Shown: one piece after another, positions 15,360-24,036 of the stretch
How positions within the stretch are numbered: position 1 is the stretch's first letter
Layout: the number at the start of each line of letters is the position of its first letter
DNA from: an uncultured Oscillospiraceae bacterium
GTDB lineage: Bacteria; Bacillota; Clostridia; Oscillospirales; Oscillospiraceae
Direction: 5' to 3'
Length of the DNA stretch: 64,000 bases
Assembly (NCBI GenBank): GCA_934636655.1
Contig: CAKUAS010000008.1
Coordinates: forward strand, 1 to 64,000
Made by a program: the position numbers and the translations under genes
Notes under the pieces: generated by a model
Told to the model about the DNA's origin: nothing
The model's database searches: none
What the model saw: only the letters and a program-made list of their open reading frames with translations

Positions 15360-17693
15360 TCAAACGCGTTCTTCGACGCGAACAGCAAGAACCGTCATAT
15401 CGTCGGAGTAACTGCAATTGCGCTCGGCGGCCTTGAGCGTATCGCGCGCAAGCGCTTTCATATCGTCGCCGCAGGAAAGCAGCATATCGCGCAGCCATGC
15501 ATCATTCGAGTCACCGACAACGCCGTCGGAGGCTATGATCGCGGTGCTGCCCGGCTTTAAGCGCATACGTACGATATCGGGCGCGGCTCCGGCAACTCCG
15601 CTGAGCCCCGGCGCAAAGTTTTCGCACTTTATCCTGCGTATGCCGCGGCTGCCGCTGACATAGCTTGGCGCAGCACCGTATTTGTAAAAGCAGGTCTCGC
15701 CGGAAAACAGATCGACACACATAAGGTCGACCGTTGCAAAGCCCCAGTTATCGCCGCACTTGAGTAGCATGACGGAGTTGAGCGTTTTCATTGCGACCGC
15801 AGGATCGACTCCGGCACGCAGGAAGCCTTCAAGGATCTCTATCACCTCACGACTCTCGCTCGCTGCTGCCTCGCCACAGCCCATTCCGTCGGAGAGTATG
15901 ACGCACAAAACTCCTGCATCGGTTTTGAAATAAGTGCCCTTATCTCCGCTGACCTTCTCTCCCTTTTTCTTCAGCGCCGCTATGCCGACGGACACCGCCA
16001 GAGGCTCCGCTTCCATGAGCACGAGCTTTGCCTCGCTGTCGTTTTGGCTCTTGAGCCTGCACAGGCGCACACCGAGGACACCGGAGAGCTTATCAAGATA
16101 ATCGTCCTGCTTTGTCAGGCGCGGGAGCGCGCCGCTTTCGATAACGGCGCGAAGCCTGCCGCGCGCATCGCGGTAGACTGCGGCATCAGCATCAATATCC
16201 AGCGAAAGCAGATAGCGGATAAGCCTTCTCTCGGCCAGATGATCCGCACCGTTCGTTCCGGCAAGCTCCTTTGATACCGATCCGAGTATCTCGGCCATAT
16301 CGGAATACTGCCCCCATGCCGTGTTTCGGCTCTCACGCAGTGATTCTGAAAACTGGCGGCGGTAAGCCGCCGCACGCAGTTCGGCGTTAACAGCCGTAAC
16401 AAAGGCCTCAGGGGTTTTGCACTTCTCTGTGAAGCGGCGCGGTATATCTCCGATTTCAATTGTGCCGCGGCTGAGCATTTTAGGCGTTGCGTCGTTAAGA
16501 GCAGAGAGAGTATCGATATAATCTCTGTTCCAGCAGCGGTTTTTCTCCTTACACTTCAGACACACGCTGTCGGCCGCACGGTCAAAGACCTTGGCCGGGT
16601 CTGCGTCATTATACTGTTCATCGACGTTGCGACGGACGATCTCATAAAGGCTGCCGTAGGCATTACTCAGTCCCATTACCCGGCGCGCAACATAGCGCCG
16701 CAGTCCGGATTCTCCGCTTCCGCCGATCACAGGCTGGACCATCGAACCCGCACGATTCAAAAATCCCGACGGCAGGAGGAGGAATATTACCGATGCCGCA
16801 AACACCTCAAACAGCGAATTTACCTCGGTCTGGAACGACCATGCACAGGCTGCCGCGGCCGAGTTTGCGACAATAAACGCAAGCAGAAACAACAGCCTGC
16901 CGTGGCGGTTGAACATACCCGACAAGAGACCTGCAAACGCATATGCCATCGTGTAAAACGGCATACCGCCCGCTGTTAAGTCCATCGCGATGCCAAAGGC
17001 CGTTCCGATCGTGCAGCCGGTCATGATGCCGCAGCGCAGAGTACATGTCATGACGATAAGCAGCGCCATGAGCCTCCCTATAGATATCGCGCCGAAGATC
17101 TCGATCTGCGACATGGCCATCAACAGAACCGCCGCCGTTATCAGCACGCTTCCGGCATATCTAAGTTCCTCGGCCTCAGTCGTGCGTTCGGCATCGCTGA
17201 GCGCTTCACGGAAAAACCAGCAGCCGCCGAACGAGAACACCGTTTCGACCAGTACGACTGCAGCCGCCGGTGCCTGCGTGAACACCGATGTGAAGCTTGA
17301 CAATATGCCCGTTGAGAGCGCGGCAGCTGCCGCGACGCTTGGGGCAAAAAAACTTTTCTTCGCAAGCCTTGTATCCTGAAATGCAAAGTTCAGCGTATAA
17401 ACCAGAACTATGGCCGCGAGATAACGTATGCTGCCGGCAAGTCCGCTGCTTATTATGTATCCGATCGCTGCGCCGATAAGGCAGCTTACACCGTTGAGCC
17501 CTGCACCCGACGCCGCGACCGCTGCCATGCCGAACGGCCCTGCCGAGCCGAGGAGCCTCGCCGATGCCAAAAGTACACCTCCGATAAGATGTACCACGGC
17601 GTAGGCCGCACTTATGACCTCCGGCGAGGTGCGCTCCGCCGCGCTTTTCGTTATCGCGCCCTTTATCGCCGCGATCGAGCCTTTCATGTCCAT
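15360..17693 (-). CDS. spoIIE: Stage II sporulation protein E (PP2C-type phosphatase)
   Basis: Dephosphorylates SpoIIAA to release sigma-F in the forespore and takes part in the polar septum. The 777 residues show about ten hydrophobic segments in the N-terminal third, a cytoplasmic central region with a cysteine cluster (CLKCKEKNRCW, around residue 380), and a C-terminal PP2C domain with LSDGMGCGEAAASES, WGFATVDLMCVDLFSG and ASDGVVGDSNDAW. GGAGGAG precedes the start. This is full-length relative to the family. Confidence 0.95.
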   Translation of the reverse strand: MDMKGSIAAIKGAITKSAAERTSPEVISAAYAVVHLIGGVLLASARLLGSAGPFGMAAVAASGAGLNGVSCLIGAAIGYIISSGLAGSIRYLAAIVLVYTLNFAFQDTRLAKKSFFAPSVAAAAALSTGILSSFTSVFTQAPAAAVVLVETVFSFGGCWFFREALSDAERTTEAEELRYAGSVLITAAVLLMAMSQIEIFGAISIGRLMALLIVMTCTLRCGIMTGCTIGTAFGIAMDLTAGGMPFYTMAYAFAGLLSGMFNRHGRLLFLLAFIVANSAAAACAWSFQTEVNSLFEVFAASVIFLLLPSGFLNRAGSMVQPVIGGSGESGLRRYVARRVMGLSNAYGSLYEIVRRNVDEQYNDADPAKVFDRAADSVCLKCKEKNRCWNRDYIDTLSALNDATPKMLSRGTIEIGDIPRRFTEKCKTPEAFVTAVNAELRAAAYRRQFSESLRESRNTAWGQYSDMAEILGSVSKELAGTNGADHLAERRLIRYLLSLDIDADAAVYRDARGRLRAVIESGALPRLTKQDDYLDKLSGVLGVRLCRLKSQNDSEAKLVLMEAEPLAVSVGIAALKKKGEKVSGDKGTYFKTDAGVLCVILSDGMGCGEAAASESREVIEILEGFLRAGVDPAVAMKTLNSVMLLKCGDNWGFATVDLMCVDLFSGETCFYKYGAAPSYVSGSRGIRRIKCENFAPGLSGVAGAAPDIVRMRLKPGSTAIIASDGVVGDSNDAWLRDMLLSCGDDMKALARDTLKAAERNCSYSDDMTVLAVRVEERV

Positions 17694-17962
17694 TTTTCTC
17701 CTCCATCAGTTTACATAAAGTAATAATAATTATACTTATGTAATTCTCCGAAGCGTGTCGCTCGGCGCTGTTGAGAAATGTTATTTGCGCATGGAAAATA
17801 CGGAGAAATGAATCTGCGGCGTCTTGTGCGTAAAACTTCATGCATGAGCAATGCACCACGAAAATGCGCAAATGCCGGTGCATGAAGTTTTGTGCATCAA
17901 TTACGGTTGCTCCGCAGGGGCAAGGAACTGGCACATTTTCAATTTTTCTATGCACAAGCATA
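17694..17962. other. Intergenic region upstream of spoIIE
   Basis: No gene is seen. Near 17710-17744 there is an imperfect inverted repeat (TTACATAAAGTA and TACTTATGTAA) just before the spoIIE ribosome site, with TATAAT inside it on the minus strand. AAAACTTCATGCA (17832-17844) and its exact complement TGCATGAAGTTTT (17879-17891) form a second inverted repeat with a 34-base spacer. The region is rich in TGCA words. Confidence 0.5.
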
Positions 17963-17997
17963 AAAAAAACAGGTACGATCAAAAAATCGTACCTGTT
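17962..17997 (-). terminator. Terminator of the 2-oxoacid oxidoreductase operon
   Basis: ACAGGTACGAT, six-base loop, ATCGTACCTGT, followed on the minus strand by seven T. Confidence 0.9.
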
Positions 17998-18012
17998 GAA
18001 ATCAAGCTTGGA

Positions 18013-18555
18013 TTACTGCTTTGCTGCGTCGTCCTTGCCGGCCTGAAGTGCCTTCATATTACCGGGCAGGAACTTTGCCTTGCGCTCGCCGAGCTCGATG
18101 CGGATCGCTTCGCTCATCTTCTCGTCATCGACGACAGGAGCCTTTGCGAGCAGTGCGCCGAGGATAGCAACGTTTGCGCCCTTGGGGTTGCCGACTTCTT
18201 CAGCAATGCGGTTTGCGTCGCAGTAGACGACCTGGATATCGTCGCGCTCTGCCTTGCGGTCGATCAGAGAGCTGTTGATGACCAGAACGCCGCCGGGCTT
18301 AACGTGAGACTCGAACTTGTCCAGAGAAGGACGGTTCATGGCGACAACGACGTCTGCCATGTCGACCAGAGGAGAAGCAACGGGATCGTCGGAGACGATG
18401 ACCGAGCAGTTTGCGGTACCACCGCGCATCTCAGGGCCGTAGGAAGGCAGCCAGGAGACGTGCTTGCCGTCGAGCATGCAAGCCATTGCAAGGAACTTAC
18501 CGATCAGGAGCATGCCCTGACCGCCGAAACCGGCGAATATAAACTCTTTTTTCAT
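18013..18555 (-). CDS. 2-oxoacid:ferredoxin oxidoreductase, gamma subunit
   Basis: The gamma (KorC/VorC-type) subunit of the CoA-dependent oxidative decarboxylase of 2-oxoacids. The start at 18555 has GGAGG upstream and gives MKKEFIFAGFGGQGMLLIGK, the diagnostic FxGxGGQG motif. PSYGPEMRGGTANCSVIVSD and VAMNRPSLDKFE are further family blocks. The 180-residue length is normal. It starts just after the beta-subunit stop and closes the operon. Confidence 0.92.
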   Translation of the reverse strand: MKKEFIFAGFGGQGMLLIGKFLAMACMLDGKHVSWLPSYGPEMRGGTANCSVIVSDDPVASPLVDMADVVVAMNRPSLDKFESHVKPGGVLVINSSLIDRKAERDDIQVVYCDANRIAEEVGNPKGANVAILGALLAKAPVVDDEKMSEAIRIELGERKAKFLPGNMKALQAGKDDAAKQ

Positions 18556-18556
18556 A

Positions 18557-19318
18557 TTATTCGGCCTCCTTGTCTTTCTTAACACCGAGAGGATAGTAAG
18601 GAATCATATTCTCTTCGAGCCACTTCATAGCCTCGATCGGGCTGAGACCCCAGTTGGTGGGGCAGGTGGAAAGAACCTCTATCAGGCAGAAGCCCTTGCC
18701 CTGCATCTGATAGGTGAATGCCTTCTTGATGGCCTTCTTGGTCTTCATGATGTTTGCGTTGTTGTTGACAGCGCAGCGCTCGATGTAGTAAGAGCCGGGG
18801 ATGGTAGCGAGCATCTCCGAAACGCGGATAGGTGCGCCGCACCATGCCTCGTCACGACCCTTGGGGGAGGTGGTGGTCTTCTGACCAACGAGGGTGGTAG
18901 GAGCCATCTGGCCGCCGGTCATGCCGTAAATGGCATTGTTGACGAAAATGGTGCAGATGTGCTCGCCGCGGTGTGCAGCGTGAACGATCTCAGCGGTACC
19001 GATGGAAGCGAGGTCGCCGTCGCCCTGGTAGGTGAATACGAGGGTATCCTTGCCGACAACGCGCTTTGCGCCGGTTGCGACTGCGGGTGCACGACCGTGT
19101 GCGGCTTCGTACATATCGCAGTTAAAGTAATCATATGCAAATACGGAGCAGCCGACAGGTGCTACGCCGATGACCTTACCTTCTTCGATAACGCCTTCCT
19201 TTTCGAGCTCCTCGATGGACTCTGCTACCAGGCGATGAATGATGCCGTGGTTGCAGCCGGGGCAGTAATGGAAAGTCTTATCGGTAAGGAGTTTAGTTCT
19301 CTCAAATACTACGGACAT
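18557..19318 (-). CDS. 2-oxoacid:ferredoxin oxidoreductase, beta (thiamine pyrophosphate) subunit
   Basis: Binds thiamine pyrophosphate and carries the catalytic site with the alpha subunit. The 253-residue sequence shows YCPGCNHG, the TPP motif GDGDLASIGTAE with VNNAIYGMTGGQ (the GDG...NN pattern), and APTTLVGQKTTTSPKGRD. The Cys in CPGC and the later CPTNWGLSP are typical of KOR/VOR beta subunits. It lies directly against the alpha-subunit stop, so the two are translated as a unit. Confidence 0.93.
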   Translation of the reverse strand: MSVVFERTKLLTDKTFHYCPGCNHGIIHRLVAESIEELEKEGVIEEGKVIGVAPVGCSVFAYDYFNCDMYEAAHGRAPAVATGAKRVVGKDTLVFTYQGDGDLASIGTAEIVHAAHRGEHICTIFVNNAIYGMTGGQMAPTTLVGQKTTTSPKGRDEAWCGAPIRVSEMLATIPGSYYIERCAVNNNANIMKTKKAIKKAFTYQMQGKGFCLIEVLSTCPTNWGLSPIEAMKWLEENMIPYYPLGVKKDKEAE

Positions 19319-20404
19319 TTATTTACCCTCCTTCATGCTCTTGATCTTTGCAACGATCTCGTCGGTGGTGGGCATCTGGGAGCCGCAGTGGCCGAAGAAA
19401 TCAATGGGCTTTGCGCCGTTTATTGCGATCTTAACGTCTTCGAGCATCTGGCCTTCGTTCAGCTCAACATCGAGAACTGCCTTTACGCTGTCAGCATTGA
19501 CTGCCTCAGCAACTGCATCGTACGGGAACGGCCATACGGTGATGGGGCGTACCAGACCGACGTTGATACCCTCAGCCTTGAGCTGATTGATAGCGGACTT
19601 TGCGATACGTGCGACAGTGCCGAATGCGGTGATAACGTACTCCGCGCCTTCGAGGTTGTAGTTTTCCCACATCTGCTCGTTCTTGGTGACTTCAGCGTAC
19701 ATTGCCTGCAGCTCTGCGTTATGTACGGACAGAGACTCGGTATCGATGTAAATGGAGTTGATGACGCCGCGCTTTGCAGGATCGTCGCCGGGCTTCCAGC
19801 CGGTGCATGCCCAGGGCTTCTTCTCGGGATCGATCTTGAAATCGACCATTTCGGGCATCTCAACAGGCTCCATCATCTGAGCGATGATGCCGTCTGCGAT
19901 GAACAGTACGGGAATACGGTACTGCTCTGCCTTGTCGTATGCGAACATCATGATATCAACCGCTTCCTGAACGGAGGAGGGTGCGTAGGTCAGCAGGTGG
20001 TAGTCACCGTTGCCGCCGCCCTTGACAGCCTGGAAGTAGTCGCCCTGGGAAGCCTGAATGTTGCCGAGGCCGGGGCCGCCGCGCATTACGTTCAGGATAA
20101 CGCAGGGAAGCATTGCGCCTGCGCAGTAGGAGATGCCTTCCTGCTTCAGGGAGATGCCGGGGCTGGAGGAGGAAGTGATCGCACGGGCACCGGTGCCGGC
20201 TGCGCCGTAGATCATGTTGATCGCCGCGACTTCGGACTCTGCCTGCAGGAAGCAGCCGTTTACGTCGGGATCAAACATACGAGCGGACATGTATTCAGGA
20301 ATCTCAGTCTGCGGGGTGATGGGATAGCCGAAGAAATAACGAGCGCCAGCTCTGATGGCTGCCTCTGCAATAGCTTCGCTACCCTTCATAAGAGTTTTTG
20401 CCAT
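19319..20404 (-). CDS. 2-oxoacid:ferredoxin oxidoreductase, alpha subunit (VorB/KorA-type)
   Basis: The 361 residues cover the fused pyrimidine-binding and transketolase-C-like regions. GSEAIAEAAIRAGARYFFGYPITPQTEIPEYM marks the N-terminus. ITSSSSPGISLKQEG and GGPGLGNIQASQGDYFQA are alpha-subunit signatures. This subunit is usually annotated as 3-methyl-2-oxobutanoate dehydrogenase subunit VorB in Clostridia, but 2-oxoglutarate is an equally possible substrate. Order in the operon: ATPase, ferredoxin, alpha, beta, gamma. Confidence 0.92.
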   Translation of the reverse strand: MAKTLMKGSEAIAEAAIRAGARYFFGYPITPQTEIPEYMSARMFDPDVNGCFLQAESEVAAINMIYGAAGTGARAITSSSSPGISLKQEGISYCAGAMLPCVILNVMRGGPGLGNIQASQGDYFQAVKGGGNGDYHLLTYAPSSVQEAVDIMMFAYDKAEQYRIPVLFIADGIIAQMMEPVEMPEMVDFKIDPEKKPWACTGWKPGDDPAKRGVINSIYIDTESLSVHNAELQAMYAEVTKNEQMWENYNLEGAEYVITAFGTVARIAKSAINQLKAEGINVGLVRPITVWPFPYDAVAEAVNADSVKAVLDVELNEGQMLEDVKIAINGAKPIDFFGHCGSQMPTTDEIVAKIKSMKEGK

Positions 20405-20417
20405 TATAATTTCCTCC

Positions 20418-20627
20418 TTAATCCTTCTCGATGTGGATTACCACGTCGGGGCAAGTGCGTGCGCAGGATGCGCAGCCGATGCACTCTTCAGGTTTTACAA
20501 CCTCTGCCGGGTGATAGCCTTTTGCGTTGATTTTTGCCTTGGAAAGTTCAATGCAACCCTTGGGGCAAGCTCTTGCACAGAGACCGCAGCCCTTGCACAG
20601 GTTCTCATTGATGGTTACCTTTACCAT
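20418..20627 (-). CDS. 2[4Fe-4S] ferredoxin-type delta subunit
   Basis: A 69-residue protein with two complete cluster motifs: CKGCGLCARACPKGC (residues 9-23) and CIGCASCARTCPD (about 49-61). It passes electrons from the oxidoreductase to free ferredoxin. It sits immediately before the alpha subunit, the usual position of the delta subunit. Confidence 0.93.
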   Translation of the reverse strand: MVKVTINENLCKGCGLCARACPKGCIELSKAKINAKGYHPAEVVKPEECIGCASCARTCPDVVIHIEKD

Positions 20628-20697
20628 GTTGCTACCTCTTTTCTTTATTTTTGCTTTTTGCCAATTTATTTAATCCGCGTAAAGCGGGGTCGCGCAA

Positions 20698-21438
20698 TTA
20701 ATGCTTGAAGTTCTTCTGCGGATCGACCGTGTGCAGACCGTATTTAATATACGAATCCCAGTCACGGTGCATGTACACATCTATGGGGATGGGCTTACCA
20801 ATATATTTCGGATCGTGACCCTCGGCAAGGAACTGTTCAAGCAGATCCTTTTTACCGGTGGTGTATGCAACGGGGATGCCTGTTCTGTCGGAGACCTCTT
20901 TGAGCATCTTATATCCGTCGCGCAGCTCTTCGACCGTTGTTTCGGTCGCAAGGTTTGCATTGTTTATCATTCCGGTTATCTGGAGCCTTGAATGCGCCTG
21001 CATTCCCTCCTGAAGTCTTATGAGCTTTTCGACCGTACCGGACAGTGGTCTTCGGATATTGACAACGTTGAGCACTTCAAGAGAACCCGGCTCGAGATCC
21101 ACAAAGTCCTGATGATAGCGGCCCAGAGCCGTTGCGCCAACATCGTCGCCGCCAACGTCAAACACGACCGTGTCCCACTCAAGCACGAAAGCCGACGCGA
21201 CTTCCGCCGGAAGCGAAAGCGTTTCTATGCCGGAGCAGGCATAGTTCGGAGATACAAGTCTTATCTCCTTTTGTTCGACCATCTTGCCGCGCTCTGTGAG
21301 TCGGAAATAGGTATTGACCATATCAAGGTCTATAAGTTCCGTCCTGTCTCCGCGTGCGGCGGCCTGCATAGCGAAGTTCAGGGCCAGTTCACTCTTGCCG
21401 CTGCCGTAGTTGCCGATAAGGACCTTAACGTTCTTCAT
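20698..21438 (-). CDS. P-loop ATPase (SIMIBI/ParA-like) heading the oxidoreductase operon
   Basis: The start at 21438 follows GGAGG; 246 residues. The Walker A motif is GNYGSGKSE near the N-terminus, followed by LIDLDMVNTYF and a Walker B-like VVFDVGGDDVG. The fold resembles MinD/CobQ/dethiobiotin-synthetase-type ATPases. It is soluble and lacks a DNA-binding partner. It leads the 2-oxoacid oxidoreductase operon, and its exact role is unknown. Assembly or regulation of the iron-sulfur enzyme is a reasonable guess from position alone. Confidence 0.8.
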   Translation of the reverse strand: MKNVKVLIGNYGSGKSELALNFAMQAAARGDRTELIDLDMVNTYFRLTERGKMVEQKEIRLVSPNYACSGIETLSLPAEVASAFVLEWDTVVFDVGGDDVGATALGRYHQDFVDLEPGSLEVLNVVNIRRPLSGTVEKLIRLQEGMQAHSRLQITGMINNANLATETTVEELRDGYKMLKEVSDRTGIPVAYTTGKKDLLEQFLAEGHDPKYIGKPIPIDVYMHRDWDSYIKYGLHTVDPQKNFKH

Positions 21439-21451
21439 CGAAAGTAACCTC

Positions 21452-21514
21452 CGTTCATTATATGAACGCATTCAAACACCTATATATTGTAGCATCCTGC
21501 AATTTTTCCGTCAA
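21452..21514 (-). promoter_or_regulatory. Promoter and operator candidate of the oxidoreductase operon
   Basis: Minus strand TTGACG (21514-21509), 17 bases, TACAAT (21491-21486). Just downstream of the expected transcript start, CGTTCAT-TAT-ATGAACG (21452-21468) is a perfect seven-base inverted repeat reaching the ribosome site, in a position suited to repression. Confidence 0.7.
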
Positions 21515-21713
21515 CATTTATGCTTGTTAATCTTGAGATAATCACCCGCAATAATCCACAAAAATTCAGCATATTTTTTGTGGATTTAGTCAAACGGAAT
21601 ATTTTTGTGCTTATTTTGAATTCAAAAAAGAGCATTATGTCTGCTTTATTGCTAATTTTGCATCACTATGCGAGAAAATGCAATTTTAACATGCTTTTAT
21701 TCATTTTGATGCT
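21515..21713. other. AT-rich intergenic stretch without a recognisable gene
   Basis: No coding frame is supported. Several TTTTGCAT, AATGCAA and TTGTGC words occur, as in other intergenic regions of this window. Confidence 0.4.
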
Positions 21714-21755
21714 TAAAATGTGCAGACACAGTTATACCTGTATCTGCACATTTTG
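21714..21755 (-). terminator. Terminator of the cobalamin operon
   Basis: AAAATGTGCAGACACAG and CTGTATCTGCACATTTT pair with one mismatch. The hairpin lies about 12 bases after the ECF S-component stop. Confidence 0.8.
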
Positions 21756-21766
21756 CCGAAGGATGC

Positions 21767-22468
21767 TTAATCCATCATACCGTATTTGATTTTTATACGT
21801 CTGAGCTTGGTCAGAACGGGTTTTCTCAGTAATGCCAGAAATACGACCGTGCTCGCGGAGTGAATAAGATTGAATGAAAATCCGGAAGCGTACACAGCGA
21901 GAAGAGCTTTCCATGTAACATCCTGTGAGTACATCAAAAGCGAGGCTGTGTCGAGCAAAACGCCGTAAATAATGAGCACGGAGAAGAAGCCGTAGGCAAG
22001 CAGCGGCGCAGTTTTGACCTCCCTATTGTAAAACAGAAGTCCGCCGAAAAAGCCGGCAAGTCCAAAACCGAGCATCTGCCACGGCGTCCATGGTCCCTGA
22101 CCGAAAAACATATTTGATATGAGCGCTGACGCAGCGCCAACTATAAACCCGGCCTCGGCATTGAAAGCCGCAGCTGTAAGAATGACTATGGCACAGACCG
22201 GCTTAAACTGCGGCGCCCAATAAAACGCCGCGCGCCCGGCAACGGCAAATGCCGTCATGACCGCCAGCAGCACTATCTCGCGCACCTGCGGTCTTCGCCC
22301 CTCAAATCGCACGAAAAAAGGCAGCATCGCAAATAGTATCATGATGACCGAGGTCAGATAATACTTACGATTGTTCCACAAGTACGTTTCGGCAATAATG
22401 AGTATAACCGACAGTATGAGCACTGCGGCAGCAATGGTTATACGTCGGTTCTTCCCCGTTTGAGGCAC
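21767..22468 (-). CDS. ECF transporter S component, probable cobalamin/corrinoid binder
   Basis: The substrate-binding membrane subunit of an energy-coupling factor importer, with six or so hydrophobic segments in 233 residues. The conserved GQGPWTPWQMLGFGLAGFFGG loop (about residues 123-143) and an upstream EAGFIVGAASALISNMFF are typical of S components of the vitamin class. The start is GTG at 22468, fixed by AGGAGGTGATC a few bases upstream. It overlaps the ATPase gene. A B12 riboswitch heads the operon, so a corrinoid is the likely substrate (CbrT-like), but the specificity is inferred. Confidence 0.85.
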   Translation of the reverse strand: MPQTGKNRRITIAAAVLILSVILIIAETYLWNNRKYYLTSVIMILFAMLPFFVRFEGRRPQVREIVLLAVMTAFAVAGRAAFYWAPQFKPVCAIVILTAAAFNAEAGFIVGAASALISNMFFGQGPWTPWQMLGFGLAGFFGGLLFYNREVKTAPLLAYGFFSVLIIYGVLLDTASLLMYSQDVTWKALLAVYASGFSFNLIHSASTVVFLALLRKPVLTKLRRIKIKYGMMD

Positions 22469-24036
22469 TCGATCACCTCCTCTGCCAACACAGCACCGTC
22501 CAATATGGCGCGGCTGAGCTTCGCGGCTGCGGTCGTGTAAAAGAAATTGCCGGAGAAAAACTCGCGCGGTGAGCTCTCTGTGACCGTCTCACCGCGGAAC
22601 AGAAGGGCGCAGCGATCGGCATATCGCGCGCAGAATTCAATATCGTGGCTGACTAAAAATATGCTCTTGCCCTCTCCGCGCAGCTTTAATAAAAGCTCGC
22701 CGAAGCGGCGCTTGAACTTCCCGTCCATCCCCTTCGTGGGCTCGTCGAGCAGAATAACGTCGGGACTCGTGAGCAGCACCTTTCCGAGCGCGAGACGCTG
22801 CTGCTCTCCGCCGGAAATGTCGAAGGGGTGACGCTCAAGCAGGCTTTCAATGTCGAGAAATTTAACAATCCGATCAATTTCCGCCATGTCCGAGCCAAGC
22901 TCCTCAAGTTCGCCTGACACCGTATCCTTAACAAACAGCTCGCGCGGATCCTGCGGCAGCGCCGCTACACGCGCGCCGAGTTTTTTCACTTTACCACGAT
23001 AGGGCTTCAGCCTGCCGGAGAGCAGCCCCACGGTCGTGCTCTTGCCAGAGCCGTTGCCGCCGAGCAGAGCACATATCTCGCCCCTATAAAGCGTAAGATC
23101 AAGGCCGCACAGTACATCAGGGGCGTTTCTTTCATATCTGAACCAGCATTTTTTTAGCTCAACCGCCGCGTCTCCGTGTGCATCGGAGTTTGCTCGCATT
23201 ATGTCAACCGAATTGCGGGCATACGAGGCGATGAAAGCTCTGCCCTCGCCCACTGTCAGCGGCGCATCTCCCTCGCCTCCGAGAGCCGCGAATATCTTGA
23301 CCGACGCCGGCATTGATTCAAAAACGGTGCTGTCTTTTATCTGCATCGCAGCTTTTTCCGGTGCTTCATACGCTATGAGCCTGCCGTTCTCCAAAACAGC
23401 AAGCATATCCGCCATCGGAAGCGCCTCCTCGAGCCGATGCTCGGTAAGAATTACGGTCAGTCCCAAATCTTCATTGAGTTTTCGCAGCGTACCGAGAAAA
23501 TCTGCGGCAGCTATGGGATCGAGCTGGCTCGTCGGCTCATCAAGGATCAGCACATCAGGCCGCATGACGGCGACCGACGCGAGGTTTATCAGCTGCTTCT
23601 GCCCGCCGGAGAGCTCCGCGACGTTTTTTTCAAAAAGCTCTGCAAGGCCAAAATAGCTTGCCATCTCGGCTACGGCAAGGCGCATTTTTTGCTGCCCCCA
23701 GCCAAGACTTTCGGGACCGAAGGCAAGCTCGTGAAACACCTTATCTGTAACTATCTGATCGTCCGGGTGCTGAAAGACAAAGCCTATGCGCCGTGCCTGC
23801 TCTGCCTCGGAGATCTCATGCAGTGCTCTGCCGAAAAACAACACCTCGCCCGCGGATTTGCCGTGGTCCGCAAGGCAGGACTTCATTCTGCGCAGGAGCG
23901 TACTTTTTCCGCTGCCGCTCGTACCGCAGATGAGGGTGATCTTCCCTTCCGGAATATCCATGGTGATATTCTCAAGGGCGGGGCTGTTTTCATTTGGATA
24001 CGTAAAGCTCAGATCGCGGATACTGAATGCCGCCAT
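22438..24036 (-). CDS. ECF transporter ATPase with two fused ABC domains
   Basis: Energises the ECF importer. The 532 residues contain two complete ABC cassettes. The first has Walker A GTSGSGKST (about 36-44), the Q-loop FQHPDDQ, signature LSGGQKQ and Walker B VLILDEPTSQLDP. The second has GGNGSGKST, signature ISGGEQQR and VILLDEPTKGMD. The second Q-loop reads LPQDPRELF. Fusion of both A subunits into one chain separates this dedicated system from the two-gene ecfA1/ecfA2 module at 47-49 kb. It overlaps the T subunit by 28 bases and has GGAGG at its start. Confidence 0.94.
   Translation of the reverse strand: MAAFSIRDLSFTYPNENSPALENITMDIPEGKITLICGTSGSGKSTLLRRMKSCLADHGKSAGEVLFFGRALHEISEAEQARRIGFVFQHPDDQIVTDKVFHELAFGPESLGWGQQKMRLAVAEMASYFGLAELFEKNVAELSGGQKQLINLASVAVMRPDVLILDEPTSQLDPIAAADFLGTLRKLNEDLGLTVILTEHRLEEALPMADMLAVLENGRLIAYEAPEKAAMQIKDSTVFESMPASVKIFAALGGEGDAPLTVGEGRAFIASYARNSVDIMRANSDAHGDAAVELKKCWFRYERNAPDVLCGLDLTLYRGEICALLGGNGSGKSTTVGLLSGRLKPYRGKVKKLGARVAALPQDPRELFVKDTVSGELEELGSDMAEIDRIVKFLDIESLLERHPFDISGGEQQRLALGKVLLTSPDVILLDEPTKGMDGKFKRRFGELLLKLRGEGKSIFLVSHDIEFCARYADRCALLFRGETVTESSPREFFSGNFFYTTAAAKLSRAILDGAVLAEEVIECLKRGRTDV

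Noticed and set aside
18959..20530. Open frame of 523 codons on the plus strand
   Set aside because: Antisense to the alpha and beta subunits of the 2-oxoacid oxidoreductase; Cys/Leu/Val/Asp-rich composition and no start signals.
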